NCBI GenBank assembly: GCA_964446585.1
Contig: CAYUPI010000032.1
Coordinates: forward strand, 3,261 to 67,260
Direction of reading: 5' to 3'
Length of the DNA stretch: 64,000 nucleotides
Source: CAYUPI01 sp964446585
GTDB lineage: Bacteria > Verrucomicrobiota > Verrucomicrobiia > Limisphaerales > UBA8199
The translations under genes were made by a program, and so were the position numbers. Shown in pieces: positions 51,407 to 59,797 of the stretch. The number at the start of each line of letters is the position of its first letter. Positions within the stretch are counted from its first letter, which is position 1. Under the pieces are notes generated by a model. That model ran no database searches. It saw nothing but the letters and a program-made list of their open reading frames with translations, and had not been told where the DNA came from.

Positions 51407-51661
51407 ATGGGCCTGCCCAGCCAACCAGTCACTCTAAGCATCGAGCAGATCGCTGATCTCAACCGCAAACTCTCGACCATGCGCCACGACATTAACAACA
51501 CCCTGTCGCTCGTCACCGCGGCGGTGGAGTTGCTCCGTCAGAAACCGCAGATGACCGAGCGCATGCTGACGGCTCTGCTGGAGCAGCCGCCCAAGATTAC
51601 TGCCTCTCTCACCCGGTTCTCCGCCGAGTTGGAGCGCGCGGTCGGCGTCACCCGCGATTAG
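51407..51661 (+). CDS. 84-residue protein resembling an isolated HisKA dimerisation/phospho-acceptor hairpin
   Basis: Two predicted helices: IEQIADLNRKLSTMRHDINNTLSLVTAAVELLRQKP (about 13-48) and ERMLTALLEQPPKITASLTRFSAELERAV. The string MRHDINNTLSLVTAAVELL mimics the H-box of histidine kinases (HD.NN.L..I.....L), with a histidine at residue 27, but there is no ATPase domain. It could be a phosphotransfer or a dimerisation partner of a kinase, or a chance-like helical protein. It lies 96 bp before the ECF sigma gene on the same strand. Confidence 0.7.
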   Translation: MGLPSQPVTLSIEQIADLNRKLSTMRHDINNTLSLVTAAVELLRQKPQMTERMLTALLEQPPKITASLTRFSAELERAVGVTRD

Positions 51662-51708
51662 CTCCTGCGCCCTGGACCCGAACTGGGTGTTGGGGACCTG
51701 GGATTTTT

Positions 51709-51736
51709 GGGATTTGGAGTTTGGGTTTCGGGATTT
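51709..51736. repeat. Heptamer tract before the ECF sigma gene
   Basis: GGGATTT, GGAGTTT, GGGTTTC, GGGATTT in strict 7-bp phase, 21 bp before the sigma ATG. TTGG-type words as in the gsp arrays. No facing partner seen. Confidence 0.7.
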
Positions 51737-51757
51737 CCATCTGACATACTCCGCGCG

Positions 51758-52333
51758 ATGGACCCAAACGAAGCGGAGCTGATTGCTGCGGTGCTGCAAG
51801 GCGACACCGCCAGCTTCGAGCCTTTGGTCGAGAGATATTCTCCGCGCGTCTTCGCCACGGCCCGACGCTATGCACGGCGCGAGAGCGAGGTCGAGGACAT
51901 CGTCCAGGAAGTCTGGCTCAAGGCCTTTCAGAAGCTCGGCAGCTTTCGCGCCGAGGCCCCGTTCGAGCATTGGCTGATGCGCCTGGCCGTGAGGACTTGC
52001 TATGACTTTCTCCGGGCTCACCAGCGAAATCGCGAATCCGCTTTTTCAGAACTGACCGAACCGGAAAATGACTGGCTGGAGCGGTTTGTGCAGGAGCCGG
52101 ACGCGGCCGCCGCCGACACCGAGGCAGCCCGGGCGTTGATCGAGCGCCTGCTGGCGCAGCTCTCGCCCCCGGCACGGCTGATTATCACGCTGCTGGAAAT
52201 CGAAGACCGCTCGGTGAAAGAAATCTCGAAGCTGACCGGCTGGTCGGTGCCGCTGGTCAAAGTGCGCGCGTTTCGCGCCCGGGCCGAGATGCGAAAGCTG
52301 CTGGCCAGAGTAGCGAAGGAGAAGTATCTTTGA
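51758..52333 (+). CDS. ECF-type RNA polymerase sigma factor
   Basis: 191 residues from ATG 51758; a longer reading to 51707 is encoded by a heptamer tract and rejected. Sigma region 2: LIAAVLQGDTASFEPLVERYSPRVFATARRYARRESEVEDIVQEVWLKAFQKLGSFR. Region 4: LIERLLAQLSPPARLIITLLEIEDRSVKEISKLTGWSVPLVKVRAFRARAEMRKLLARV, a helix-turn-helix for -35 recognition. It belongs to the RpoE-like extracytoplasmic function group. The downstream small membrane protein and CpxP-like protein could be its anti-sigma and envelope-sensing partners. Confidence 0.93.
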   Translation: MDPNEAELIAAVLQGDTASFEPLVERYSPRVFATARRYARRESEVEDIVQEVWLKAFQKLGSFRAEAPFEHWLMRLAVRTCYDFLRAHQRNRESAFSELTEPENDWLERFVQEPDAAAADTEAARALIERLLAQLSPPARLIITLLEIEDRSVKEISKLTGWSVPLVKVRAFRARAEMRKLLARVAKEKYL

Positions 52334-52339
52334 ACAAAC

Positions 52340-52426
52340 CCGAAATCCGAATCCCGAAGGCCGAAAGAAATCCAAAACCCGAACAGCACTTTCTGGTTTT
52401 TTCGGCCAACAGATTTCGGATTTCGT
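52340..52426. repeat. Facing heptamer arrays after the sigma gene
   Basis: Left: CCGAAAT, CCGAATC, CCGAAGG, CCGAAAG at 52340-52367. Right: ATTTCGG and ATTTCGT at 52413-52426. Cores CCGAA and TTCGG face each other. Lies in the 200-bp gap between the sigma gene and the small membrane protein. Confidence 0.72.
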
Positions 52427-52535
52427 CATTCGCCAGCCGTGCCGAAGCCTCCGCGCGAAGGCAGGTTATTCGTCATTGGTCATTAATTCCCGTAACCCTC
52501 CTGGCTCCTCAAACGTCTGAAACAAGGCGGGCTTT

Positions 52536-52850
52536 ATGAATCTCGCCGATTTGGAACAAAAACTCCTCGCTGCGGCGCGCTCTCGCCCTGTCAGCGAGGC
52601 AATGCCGTACGCATTTGCGCAGCGTATTATGGCCCAGTTGAAAGCACGGCCGGCGCTGGATGCCTGCTCGTTGTGGGCGCGGGCACTTTGGCGTGCCGCG
52701 GGGCCGTGCATCGGCATCATGTTGCTGCTGGCCACATGGTCTTTCTTTGCGCCGGCCGGCAGTGCGCCCGCTACGGATTTGTCCCAGGAATTTGAAAACA
52801 CCCTCCTGGCCGTTGTGGACCAGGAGCAGCCCGCCGACTCGGCCTGGTGA
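52536..52850 (+). CDS. Small single-pass membrane protein, possible anti-sigma or regulator
   Basis: 104 residues. N-terminal soluble part (MNLADLEQKLLAAARSRPVSEAMPYAFAQRIMAQLKARP), one membrane helix (AAGPCIGIMLLLATWSFFAPAG, about 54-75) and a short periplasmic tail. It follows an ECF sigma and precedes a CpxP-like protein with a GTGA start/stop overlap (52847-52850), so the last two are translationally coupled. Topology and position fit an anti-sigma factor, although no zinc-binding HXXXCXXC is present; assignment is inference. Confidence 0.7.
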   Translation: MNLADLEQKLLAAARSRPVSEAMPYAFAQRIMAQLKARPALDACSLWARALWRAAGPCIGIMLLLATWSFFAPAGSAPATDLSQEFENTLLAVVDQEQPADSAW

Positions 52851-53308
52851 ACACCTGGAAGGTCATTTTAGCCACCGTGGTGATTTTCGGCGCCGGCGTG
52901 GTGACGGGCGCGCTGGTGGCGCGGCATTCGGAGCGCGGCCAGGCTCCAGCCCACTTACGCAACGCGGTTGCGCCTCGGATTTCGCCCTCTCTCTCAGCCG
53001 GCGGTTTGCGGCTTGAATTCCTCCGTCGCGCAGAGCGCGAGTTGCGCCTGAATCCGGAACAACGCGAGCGCATCGACAAAATCATCCAGGCGAGCCAGGA
53101 GCGCACACGCAAACTTATGGAACCGGTGGCGCCCGATTTGCGCGCCGAATTGGAGCGAACGAAGGATGAATTCCTCGAAGTGCTCACGCCGGAGCAGCGG
53201 ACTCGCTTTGAGGAGTTGATGAAAAAGCAGCAGCAACGACCGCATGAGCCGCGGCATTTCCCGACCGCGCGCGGGACCTCGCCGCCGCCAGCAAGTCTCC
53301 GGCAATAG
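52847..53308 (+). CDS. CpxP/Spy-like periplasmic (heavy-metal-sensor type) protein
   Basis: 153 residues from GTG 52847, overlapping the upstream stop. N-terminal membrane helix or uncleaved signal (WKVILATVVIFGAGVVTGALVARH, residues 4-27), then two amphipathic helices LRLEFLRRAERELRLNPEQRERIDKIIQASQERTRKLMEPVAPDLRAELERTKDEFLEVLTPEQRTRFEELMKK with LNPEQR and LTPEQR repeats, the LTXXQ-type pattern of CpxP/Spy/CnrX-like proteins. These bind metals or misfolded proteins and feed into envelope-stress sigma or two-component systems. C-terminal tail Pro/Arg-rich. Confidence 0.82.
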   Translation: MNTWKVILATVVIFGAGVVTGALVARHSERGQAPAHLRNAVAPRISPSLSAGGLRLEFLRRAERELRLNPEQRERIDKIIQASQERTRKLMEPVAPDLRAELERTKDEFLEVLTPEQRTRFEELMKKQQQRPHEPRHFPTARGTSPPPASLRQ

Positions 53309-53316
53309 TGGGCGTA

Positions 53317-53406
53317 AAACGTAAAACGTAAGGAGTCACGAAGGTAGTCTTCTCTTCTTACGTTTTACGTTCACGCATCACGTTTCACGCATCACGTTTC
53401 ACGTTC
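53317..53406. repeat. Facing ACG-type heptamer arrays overlapping the copA 3' end
   Basis: Left: AAACGTA twice at 53317-53330. Right: TACGTTT, TACGTT, CACGCAT, CACGTTT, CACGCAT, CACGTTT, CACGTT at 53359-53406. The same words occur upstream of gspE. The copA stop codon and its last six codons lie within the right array. Confidence 0.85.
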
Positions 53407-55769
53407 CAACTCCTCAACCGCAGCGCGTTTCCAATCACCACCATGTCCGACAGACCCATCGCCGCCGCGCACAGAACTGGACTCAAAAACCCCAAAGCCG
53501 CCAGTGGCACGCTGACGGCATTATAAAAAAATGCCCAGAAAAGGTTTTGTTTGATGGTGCGCAAAGTCGCTCGCGCCAGCCCAAGACTTTCCGGTACTGT
53601 CTCGATTTCCGAGTTGAGAAGGATGATGTCCGCCGCTTCGCGGGCAATATCGCTGGCGCGACTGACCGCAATCCCCAGATCGGCCTGCTCAAGTGCCGGC
53701 GCGTCATTGATGCCGTCGCCGACAAAGGCAACACGTTCGCCCTGCTGCTGCAGCCTGCTGACCAAAGCCGCTTTTTGCTCTGGGCGCACTTCGGCAAAAA
53801 CATTTTGTTCCGGAATCTCAGCCAGGCGGGCAACCGATCGGGCTGTCTGTAAATTGTCGCCGGTAACAAGGTAGATTTTCAATCCTTGCCGCCTAAGGTT
53901 CCTCACCACTTCTTGCGCTCCGCTTTTGACAGGATCACTGATTGTAATCAAACCACAAAGCCGCCCCTCGATAGCCAATCCCAGGATTGTGACGCCTGAC
54001 GCTGACCGTCCGCTGGTGAACTGCTCCCCCGGGTTAACCGCAACGCCCAGCTCCTTCAGCCACCGCAATGAACCGAGGCGCACGACAGAGTCCCGGCGGC
54101 CGCTGGAGCCGCGTTCGAGCTCCCGGAGGTACTCTTGTGCAATGATTCCCTGGACCCCCGAGCCTCGAACTTCTTCCCAATTGGTCACGGGGATCGTTTC
54201 CTGGGCCCGCCTTGCCACGGCCTGGCTCAGCGGATGACTTGAATGCCGCGCCAGCGCCGCGGCGATGCGCAAGACATCGGGGGTCGCGGAGGATATGGTT
54301 TCGGAGTCGGTTTTATTTTCCGAATTCGGGGTTGTGGATTTCGCTTGGCCGTGCGGCGGTTCCCAGGCCTGGGCGACTGCCGGGTTGCCCGTGGTGAGAG
54401 TGCCGGTCTTGTCAAACAGCACGGCGGTGATGTTGCCAGCTTTTTCCAGAGATACTCCATCACGAATCAAGATGCCGCGCTGTGCCGCCGCATTGGTTCC
54501 CGCCATGATCGCGGCGGGCGTGGCCAGGCCCATGGCACATGGGCAAGCAATAATGAGGACACCCGCGGCAATGATGAAACCGGCTGCCAGTGAGGTTTCC
54601 GGTGCGTGGGCCGTCCAAAGAAATTGGGCCAACCAGCCATGAACTTGCCCAGCCGACTGAGGCGACAATCCCCACCACAGGCCGGCCGCCACCGCGACGG
54701 CCACCACCAGTGGAACAAACACTGCGCTAACGCGGTCTCCCAGCCGTTGGATGTTCGCTCGGCTGTTTTGCGCGCGCTGGACCGCGGCAATGATCTGCGC
54801 TAACGCCGTCTCCTCTCCGATGGCCATTACACGCATCATCAGTATGCCATTGAGATTCGCAGTCCCGGCGTACAGTGGGCTTCCTGTCTTCTTATCCGCC
54901 GGCACTGATTCTCCCGTGAGCATCGATTCGTCCACTGCTGACTCGCCCTCCGCCACCTCGCCATCCGTCGGCACGTGGTCGCCGGGACGTACTACCACGA
55001 AATCCCCGGCCCGCAGCTCCGCCACCGGCACCTCGGTCTCAGTCGCGTCGGCGTTGCGCCGCCGGGCCCGCGGAGGAGCCAGCTCGAGCAATTGACGCAA
55101 CGCACCCGATGCTCGCGCGCTAACGCGCGACTCAAGCCAGTGGCCGAGGCTGATTACCGTGATAATGGCGGCGGCCTCCATGAAGTAGAGATGGCCGCCA
55201 CGGCCGCTCAGCAATGCCCACAGGCTATAACCGAAGGCAGTGCTGGAACCCAGCGCTACCAACGCGTCCATGTTGGCGCTTCCTGCTTTGAGCTGTTTCC
55301 ACGCGCCCTGATAAAACGGGGCGCCGCCCAGCACCTGCACAACGGCCGCCACGGCAAAGGAAAACCACTGGAAGCCGCGAGCCGTTCCCAGTCGGAAGAC
55401 CCATTCGCCGAGCATCAACGGGGCCGTGGCGAGCACGCCAATCCACAAGTTAAGCTGCCACCCGGCCAATTTGCCCTCGGCGTGAACGTTCGCCTGGGCC
55501 TCGATTATTTTTGCGCCATAACCAGCCGCTTCGATCGCGTGAAGCACGCGCGCCACATCGTGCTCCGCGCCCGCCTCCCAGTGAACCGACGCTGTGCGGG
55601 TATCGAGCGCCACCAGGGCGCTGCGCACGCCCGGTACGCTCTGAATCGCCTCAGTCACGTGCCGCGCGCAGTTGCCACAGGTCATCCCACTCACCGCAAG
55701 TTGCGTGAGATGCGGCGCGCTCGCGGGCGCTCCGGGCTTCAGCTCTATGGTCTGTTCAGCCATCATCAC
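53385..55769 (-). CDS. copA: Copper-translocating P1B-type ATPase
   Basis: Up to 794 residues; GTG 55769 or ATG 55766/55763 can start it. One heavy-metal-associated domain with GMTCGNCARHV (about residues 28-38), eight membrane helices, MLTGESVPADKK, the ion-channel motif IIACPCAMGLATPAAIMAG, the phosphorylation site DKTGTLTTG, the HP dipeptide HSSHPLSQ and GDGINDAPALEQADLGIAV. The CPC and the C-terminal YNAVSVPLAALGFLSP...MGLSDMVVIGNALRLRS identify a Cu(+)-type exporter. It carries copper out of the cytoplasm and may supply or protect against copper used by the tyrosinases 45 kb away, though this is only a conceptual link. Confidence 0.93.
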   Translation of the reverse strand: MMMAEQTIELKPGAPASAPHLTQLAVSGMTCGNCARHVTEAIQSVPGVRSALVALDTRTASVHWEAGAEHDVARVLHAIEAAGYGAKIIEAQANVHAEGKLAGWQLNLWIGVLATAPLMLGEWVFRLGTARGFQWFSFAVAAVVQVLGGAPFYQGAWKQLKAGSANMDALVALGSSTAFGYSLWALLSGRGGHLYFMEAAAIITVISLGHWLESRVSARASGALRQLLELAPPRARRRNADATETEVPVAELRAGDFVVVRPGDHVPTDGEVAEGESAVDESMLTGESVPADKKTGSPLYAGTANLNGILMMRVMAIGEETALAQIIAAVQRAQNSRANIQRLGDRVSAVFVPLVVAVAVAAGLWWGLSPQSAGQVHGWLAQFLWTAHAPETSLAAGFIIAAGVLIIACPCAMGLATPAAIMAGTNAAAQRGILIRDGVSLEKAGNITAVLFDKTGTLTTGNPAVAQAWEPPHGQAKSTTPNSENKTDSETISSATPDVLRIAAALARHSSHPLSQAVARRAQETIPVTNWEEVRGSGVQGIIAQEYLRELERGSSGRRDSVVRLGSLRWLKELGVAVNPGEQFTSGRSASGVTILGLAIEGRLCGLITISDPVKSGAQEVVRNLRRQGLKIYLVTGDNLQTARSVARLAEIPEQNVFAEVRPEQKAALVSRLQQQGERVAFVGDGINDAPALEQADLGIAVSRASDIAREAADIILLNSEIETVPESLGLARATLRTIKQNLFWAFFYNAVSVPLAALGFLSPVLCAAAMGLSDMVVIGNALRLRSWNVKRDA

Positions 55770-55779
55770 TCAACAAAGT

Positions 55780-56787
55780 CTAACCATCTTCCATTACCGC
55801 CGCAAATCGCAGCCCGCGCGTGCTGACACGGAGTTCGGAAAAGTCCAACCGGGTCATTGCCGCCTCGTAAATAATCGCACCCGCCAAAATCACATCGGCG
55901 CGGTTTTTGGGCAGGCCAACGATCTGTTTGCGTTGCTCCAACGACAGGCTCCAGAGATGCTCCAGGTGCCACCGCACGCGCGCCCGGCTCAGGCGCGTCG
56001 CCTCGATCCGCTCCCGGTCAAAATTTTCCATTGGGGCTTCCATGCGGGCGAGGATTGTTGCCGTGCCGCCGGTACCAACAAGTCGAAGAGCAGAACTCTG
56101 TCTCTGCGCAGCGTCCCCGTGAGCTTCGCGGTGAGCTAGAGATTCGCCGCTCGCTCGTTTCGGCAATTCCCGGAGCATCGCCGGGCGCAGACTTGGTTCC
56201 ACTTCGCGTTCCAGGAAGTCCGCCACCCATTTGTGGCTGGCGGTAAATTCCCCGGTCCGCGGGGGATCGCTGTGGGGAATAGTTTCGATCAGGCGCACGC
56301 TGCCCAATGGAAAACTGGCGCGAAAATGCTTCTGTTCGCCCTGGCCGAGAATAAACTCCGTGCTACCCCCGCCGACATCCAACAGCAACAGTTGCTCTCG
56401 CGCCAGCGCCGGATCAGTCGTGACTCCCTGAAAGACCAAATCGGCCTCCCGTTCGCCGGAAATAATTTCGACCGGCAAGCCTGCGGCGTGCTGGATTGCC
56501 GTAACAAGTTCCCCCCCATTGACAGCGTCACGAGCGGCGCTGGTGGCGATCACGCGAATCGAGCGAGCCTGGCGCGCGCGCGCCGCCGCTGCGAACTCAG
56601 CCACCGCGCTGGCTGTGTGCACCATCGCCGCCGGCTGCAGCCGATGGTTCTGATAGAAACCATGGCCCAATCGAGTTTGCTTGCTCGCCTCCCACACAGG
56701 CAGGACCTGATGACCCTGGACGTCGGCCACCAACAATTTAATCGAGTTGGTGCCAACGTCGATCACCGCTCGCCGGTTCGCTTCCAT
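55780..56787 (-). CDS. ppx: Exopolyphosphatase/pppGpp phosphatase family protein
   Basis: 335 residues. Ppx/GppA actin-like fold: AVIDVGTNSIKLLVADVQG, VIATSAARDAVNGGELVTAIQ, VEIISGEREADLVFQGV, LLLDVGGGSTEFILGQGEQKHFRASFPLGSVRLIE and LRLVGTGGTATILARM. It is short for the family (only the catalytic N-half) and degrades polyphosphate from the end, or hydrolyses pppGpp. It is 78 bp from the divergent ppk1 and 10 bp from the copA start on its 3' side. Divergent arrangement with a polyphosphate kinase supports the polyphosphate role. Confidence 0.9.
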   Translation of the reverse strand: MEANRRAVIDVGTNSIKLLVADVQGHQVLPVWEASKQTRLGHGFYQNHRLQPAAMVHTASAVAEFAAAARARQARSIRVIATSAARDAVNGGELVTAIQHAAGLPVEIISGEREADLVFQGVTTDPALAREQLLLLDVGGGSTEFILGQGEQKHFRASFPLGSVRLIETIPHSDPPRTGEFTASHKWVADFLEREVEPSLRPAMLRELPKRASGESLAHREAHGDAAQRQSSALRLVGTGGTATILARMEAPMENFDRERIEATRLSRARVRWHLEHLWSLSLEQRKQIVGLPKNRADVILAGAIIYEAAMTRLDFSELRVSTRGLRFAAVMEDG

Positions 56788-56846
56788 GTGGCATGGAGAG
56801 TAGGCACGGAACCTTGTGCCGTCAAAGGCGGGTAGCTAAAGGCTGT

Positions 56847-56864
56847 TTGTCACTTCGTTGTCAC
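56847..56864. promoter_or_regulatory. Candidate Pho-box-like direct repeat between ppx and ppk1
   Basis: TTGTCAC TTCG TTGTCAC: two identical 7-mers with an 11-bp period, as in PhoB boxes (CTGTCAT N4 CTGTCAT); 10 of 14 heptamer positions match. It is 1 nt before the TTG candidate start of ppk1 but 40 bp before the GTG at 56905. Confidence 0.45.
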
Positions 56865-56865
56865 T

Positions 56866-59076
56866 TTGCAAAATCAGCCAGCGCAAGCTAGGCTGATTGC
56901 TTTGGTGCACTCAAAAGGCAAAACCGTCACTTTCGACCCCGCTCATTTCATCAATCGCGAGCTGAGCTGGTTAGAGTTCAATCAGCGCGTTCTCGAGGAG
57001 GCGCTGGACCCGCAAAATCCGCTGCTCGAAAGGCTGAAATTCTTTTGCATCTTCAGCTCGAACCTCGACGAGTTCTTCGAGGTCCGCGTCGCCGGCCTCA
57101 AGCAACAGATCGAGAGCGAGGCCGTCGAGCGCACGATGGACGGCCTGACTGCCAGCGAAACATTCCGCGCGGTAGTCGAGCGCGTGCGGGGGCTGGTCAC
57201 GCGGCAATATGCCTGCTGGGGCAAGGAGCTCATGCCGGCGCTGGCCGCCAGTGGTATTCGCATTCTCGACCTTCCTGAACTGGAACTGCCCGACCGCGCC
57301 TGGTTATCGCAATACTTTCGCTCGCAGGTCCGTCCAGTCCTGACGCCGCTGGCCATCGATCCGGCGCATCCCTTTCCGCAGTTACTCAACAAGTCGCTCA
57401 ATCTCATCGTGCGGCTCGAGCTGCGCAAGGGACGCGAGACGCACAAACATCTGGCCGTCGTCCAGATCCCGCGTCTGTTGCCGCGCCTGCTCAAGCTGCC
57501 GAGGGAGGACGCGTGCCAGGATTACGTTTACTTGAGTCGCCTTATCGGCCATCACCTGGCCGAGTTGTTTCCCGGCACGCAAATCCTCGGTTACTGGCCC
57601 TTTCGCGTCACGAGGAACAGCGAGCTTTACATCGACGAAGAGGAAAGTGCCAACTTGCTCAAGGCGGTCGAAAATGAACTCCACAACCGGCGCAAAGGCG
57701 ACGCGGTGCGGCTGGAGATTGACCAGGATTGCCCCACGTTCATTCGCGAGGCGCTGCTCAAGACCTTGCGCTTGACCGAGGACGACCTCTATCTGATCGA
57801 CGGACCGCTCAACCCGACGCGGCTGATGGCCCTGTATGAGGGCGATCATTCACCCGAACTGCGCGATCCGCCATTCGTCGCGCCCGTGGCGCCGTCCCTG
57901 CGCCAGCAAGTTGATTTGTTTGCGGCGATTCGAGAGCGCGACATTCTCCTGCACCATCCCTACGAAAATTTCAGCAGCGTCGTGGCCTTTCTCGAGCAGG
58001 CGGCTGCCGACCCGGACGTGCTGGCCATCAAACAAACGCTTTATCGCACGGGCGCTGACCCGCACATCATCGGCGCGCTGGAAAATGCGGTAAAGAACGG
58101 CAAACAAGTGACGGCTGTCGTGGAATTGCGGGCGCGGTTTGATGAAGCCAACAACATCCTTTGGGCGCGGCAACTCGAAGAAGCGGGAGTCCATGTGGTT
58201 TATGGACTGGTCGGTTACAAAATCCACGCCAAGAGCTGCCTGGTGGTCCGGCGCGAGGGTCACCACATCCGGCGTTATGCGCATCTGGCCACTGGCAATT
58301 ACAATCCACTCACGGCCCGCGTCTATACTGATCTGGGGTTGTTCACCTGCCGGCCGGAATGGTGCGAGGACGTGACCAATTTTTTCAATCTACTGACGGG
58401 GATTTGCCAGTTCCAGGGGCTGCGCAAGCTGGTTGTCGCCCCTTTCGAGTTGCACGAGCGTCTGCTGCAACTGATCGAGCGCGAAATCGAAAATGCCCGC
58501 CGCGGTCTGCCGGCGCGTATTATCGCCAAGATCAACGCCCTGGCAGAACGACAGACCATCGAGGCTCTCTATCGGGCTTCGCAGGCCGAAGTGACCGTTG
58601 ATTTGATCGTGCGCGGAATCTGCTGCCTGCGGCCGGGTGTCAAGGGCATCAGCGAGAACATCGCGGTGCGAAGCGTCGTGGACCGTTTCCTCGAGCACAG
58701 TCGCGTGTATTATTTTGAGAACGCCTGCCAGCCTCTGCTTTTCCTCAGCAGCGCCGATTGGATGCCGCGCAATTTTTTCCGGCGCATCGAGCTGGCTATC
58801 CCCATCGAGGATGGCGTGCTGCGTGAGCGGCTCATCCGCGAGGTGCTGGGGACTTCGCTGGCGGACAACGTTAAAGTCCGCATTATGCAGCCCGATGGCA
58901 CCTATCATCGGCCGCCCTTACCGCCGGCAGAGGAACGAAATCGCAGTCAGTTCGAATTCCTGGAGCTGGCACAATCAGACGACGACACACGCCGGAAACC
59001 TGCTCCGGGAAAAAGCAGATTTTCCCCGGTGAAACTCGCTCCATCGCCTTTTGCCGCGCGGAAATCAAAGAAGTGA
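56866..59076 (+). CDS. ppk1: Polyphosphate kinase 1
   Basis: Up to 736 residues; TTG 56866 or GTG 56905 can start it (no ATG before the conserved region). N-terminal domain FINRELSWLEFNQRVLEEALDPQNPLLERLKFFCIFSSNLDEFFEVRVAG, head domain, then catalytic phospholipase-D-like parts: FVAPVAPSLRQQVDLFAAIRERDILLHHPYENF, IKQTLYRTGADPHIIGALENAVKNGKQVTAVVELRARFDEANNILWA, KIHAKSCLVVRREGHHIRRYAHLATGNYNPLTARVYTDLGLFT (the autophosphorylated His region), and ICCLRPGVKGISENIAVRSVVDRFLEHSRVYYFEN. It reversibly makes polyphosphate from ATP. Neighbours ppx and sixA form a common polyphosphate/phosphate group. Confidence 0.95.
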   Translation: MQNQPAQARLIALVHSKGKTVTFDPAHFINRELSWLEFNQRVLEEALDPQNPLLERLKFFCIFSSNLDEFFEVRVAGLKQQIESEAVERTMDGLTASETFRAVVERVRGLVTRQYACWGKELMPALAASGIRILDLPELELPDRAWLSQYFRSQVRPVLTPLAIDPAHPFPQLLNKSLNLIVRLELRKGRETHKHLAVVQIPRLLPRLLKLPREDACQDYVYLSRLIGHHLAELFPGTQILGYWPFRVTRNSELYIDEEESANLLKAVENELHNRRKGDAVRLEIDQDCPTFIREALLKTLRLTEDDLYLIDGPLNPTRLMALYEGDHSPELRDPPFVAPVAPSLRQQVDLFAAIRERDILLHHPYENFSSVVAFLEQAAADPDVLAIKQTLYRTGADPHIIGALENAVKNGKQVTAVVELRARFDEANNILWARQLEEAGVHVVYGLVGYKIHAKSCLVVRREGHHIRRYAHLATGNYNPLTARVYTDLGLFTCRPEWCEDVTNFFNLLTGICQFQGLRKLVVAPFELHERLLQLIEREIENARRGLPARIIAKINALAERQTIEALYRASQAEVTVDLIVRGICCLRPGVKGISENIAVRSVVDRFLEHSRVYYFENACQPLLFLSSADWMPRNFFRRIELAIPIEDGVLRERLIREVLGTSLADNVKVRIMQPDGTYHRPPLPPAEERNRSQFEFLELAQSDDDTRRKPAPGKSRFSPVKLAPSPFAARKSKK

Positions 59077-59284
59077 GCACGGGCGACTTTCGGAGGCCGA
59101 GACACTCCTGCTTGCGTTGGACAAATTGAATAGCAAGTAGAATATTAAGTCCGAAGTCAGCCGAGAGTTGAGCGTTCAACTCCTGTCCCGGCGGCAACTG
59201 TTGATCGAGGCGTATCTTGAATACGCCGATCAAATGAAGAATTTTTGGCCCGTGACCAGCGTCGCGGACCGAAGCAGTTGAACC

Positions 59285-59788
59285 ATGAAAATTTATCTAT
59301 TGCGCCATGGCCTGGCCGGCGAGCCGGGCGCGCCCGGCTACGCCTCCGACGCCGAGCGCCCGCTGACCGGCGAAGGCGAACACAAAATGCGCGAAATCGC
59401 TCAGGCCATGCGAAAGCTTGAGCTTTCCTTTGACCTGGTCTTGTCCAGCCCCTACCGGCGCGCGCGGCAGACCGCCGAGATCGTCGCGGACGGCCTTCGA
59501 GCGCGCAAGCAACTACAGTTCTCCGATGCTCTCACTCCTCACGGCAGCACCGAGGAATTGATCGATTTCCTGAAGCGCTTCCGTCCGAAACCGGACAATG
59601 TGCTGTTAGTGGGCCATGAGCCCCATTTGAGCGAGTTGATTTCCTTGCTTGTTTCCAGCGGGCGCGGACTGCAAATCGTTATGAAAAAAGGCGGCCTGGC
59701 CAGGCTGGAGGTTGACTCGCTGGCGCATGGTTGCTGCGCCGCTCTGGAGTGGCTGCTGACGCCGGGTCAACTGCGTTTAATAGCATAG
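59285..59788 (+). CDS. sixA: SixA-type phosphohistidine phosphatase
   Basis: 167 residues. Histidine phosphatase motif LLRHGLAG (residues 5-12, catalytic RHG), R48-type LVLSSPYRRARQTAEIV, and LLVGHEPHLSELISLLV with the second histidine. SixA removes phosphate from histidine of HPt domains; here it sits behind ppk1, a frequent association. The 208 bp between them contains no supported gene. Confidence 0.9.
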   Translation: MKIYLLRHGLAGEPGAPGYASDAERPLTGEGEHKMREIAQAMRKLELSFDLVLSSPYRRARQTAEIVADGLRARKQLQFSDALTPHGSTEELIDFLKRFRPKPDNVLLVGHEPHLSELISLLVSSGRGLQIVMKKGGLARLEVDSLAHGCCAALEWLLTPGQLRLIA

Positions 59789-59797
59789 ACGCGGAGC

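Noticed and set aside
52536..52850. Zinc-binding anti-sigma (ZAS) assignment
   Set aside because: The HXXXCXXC motif is missing, so only a general small membrane protein is called.
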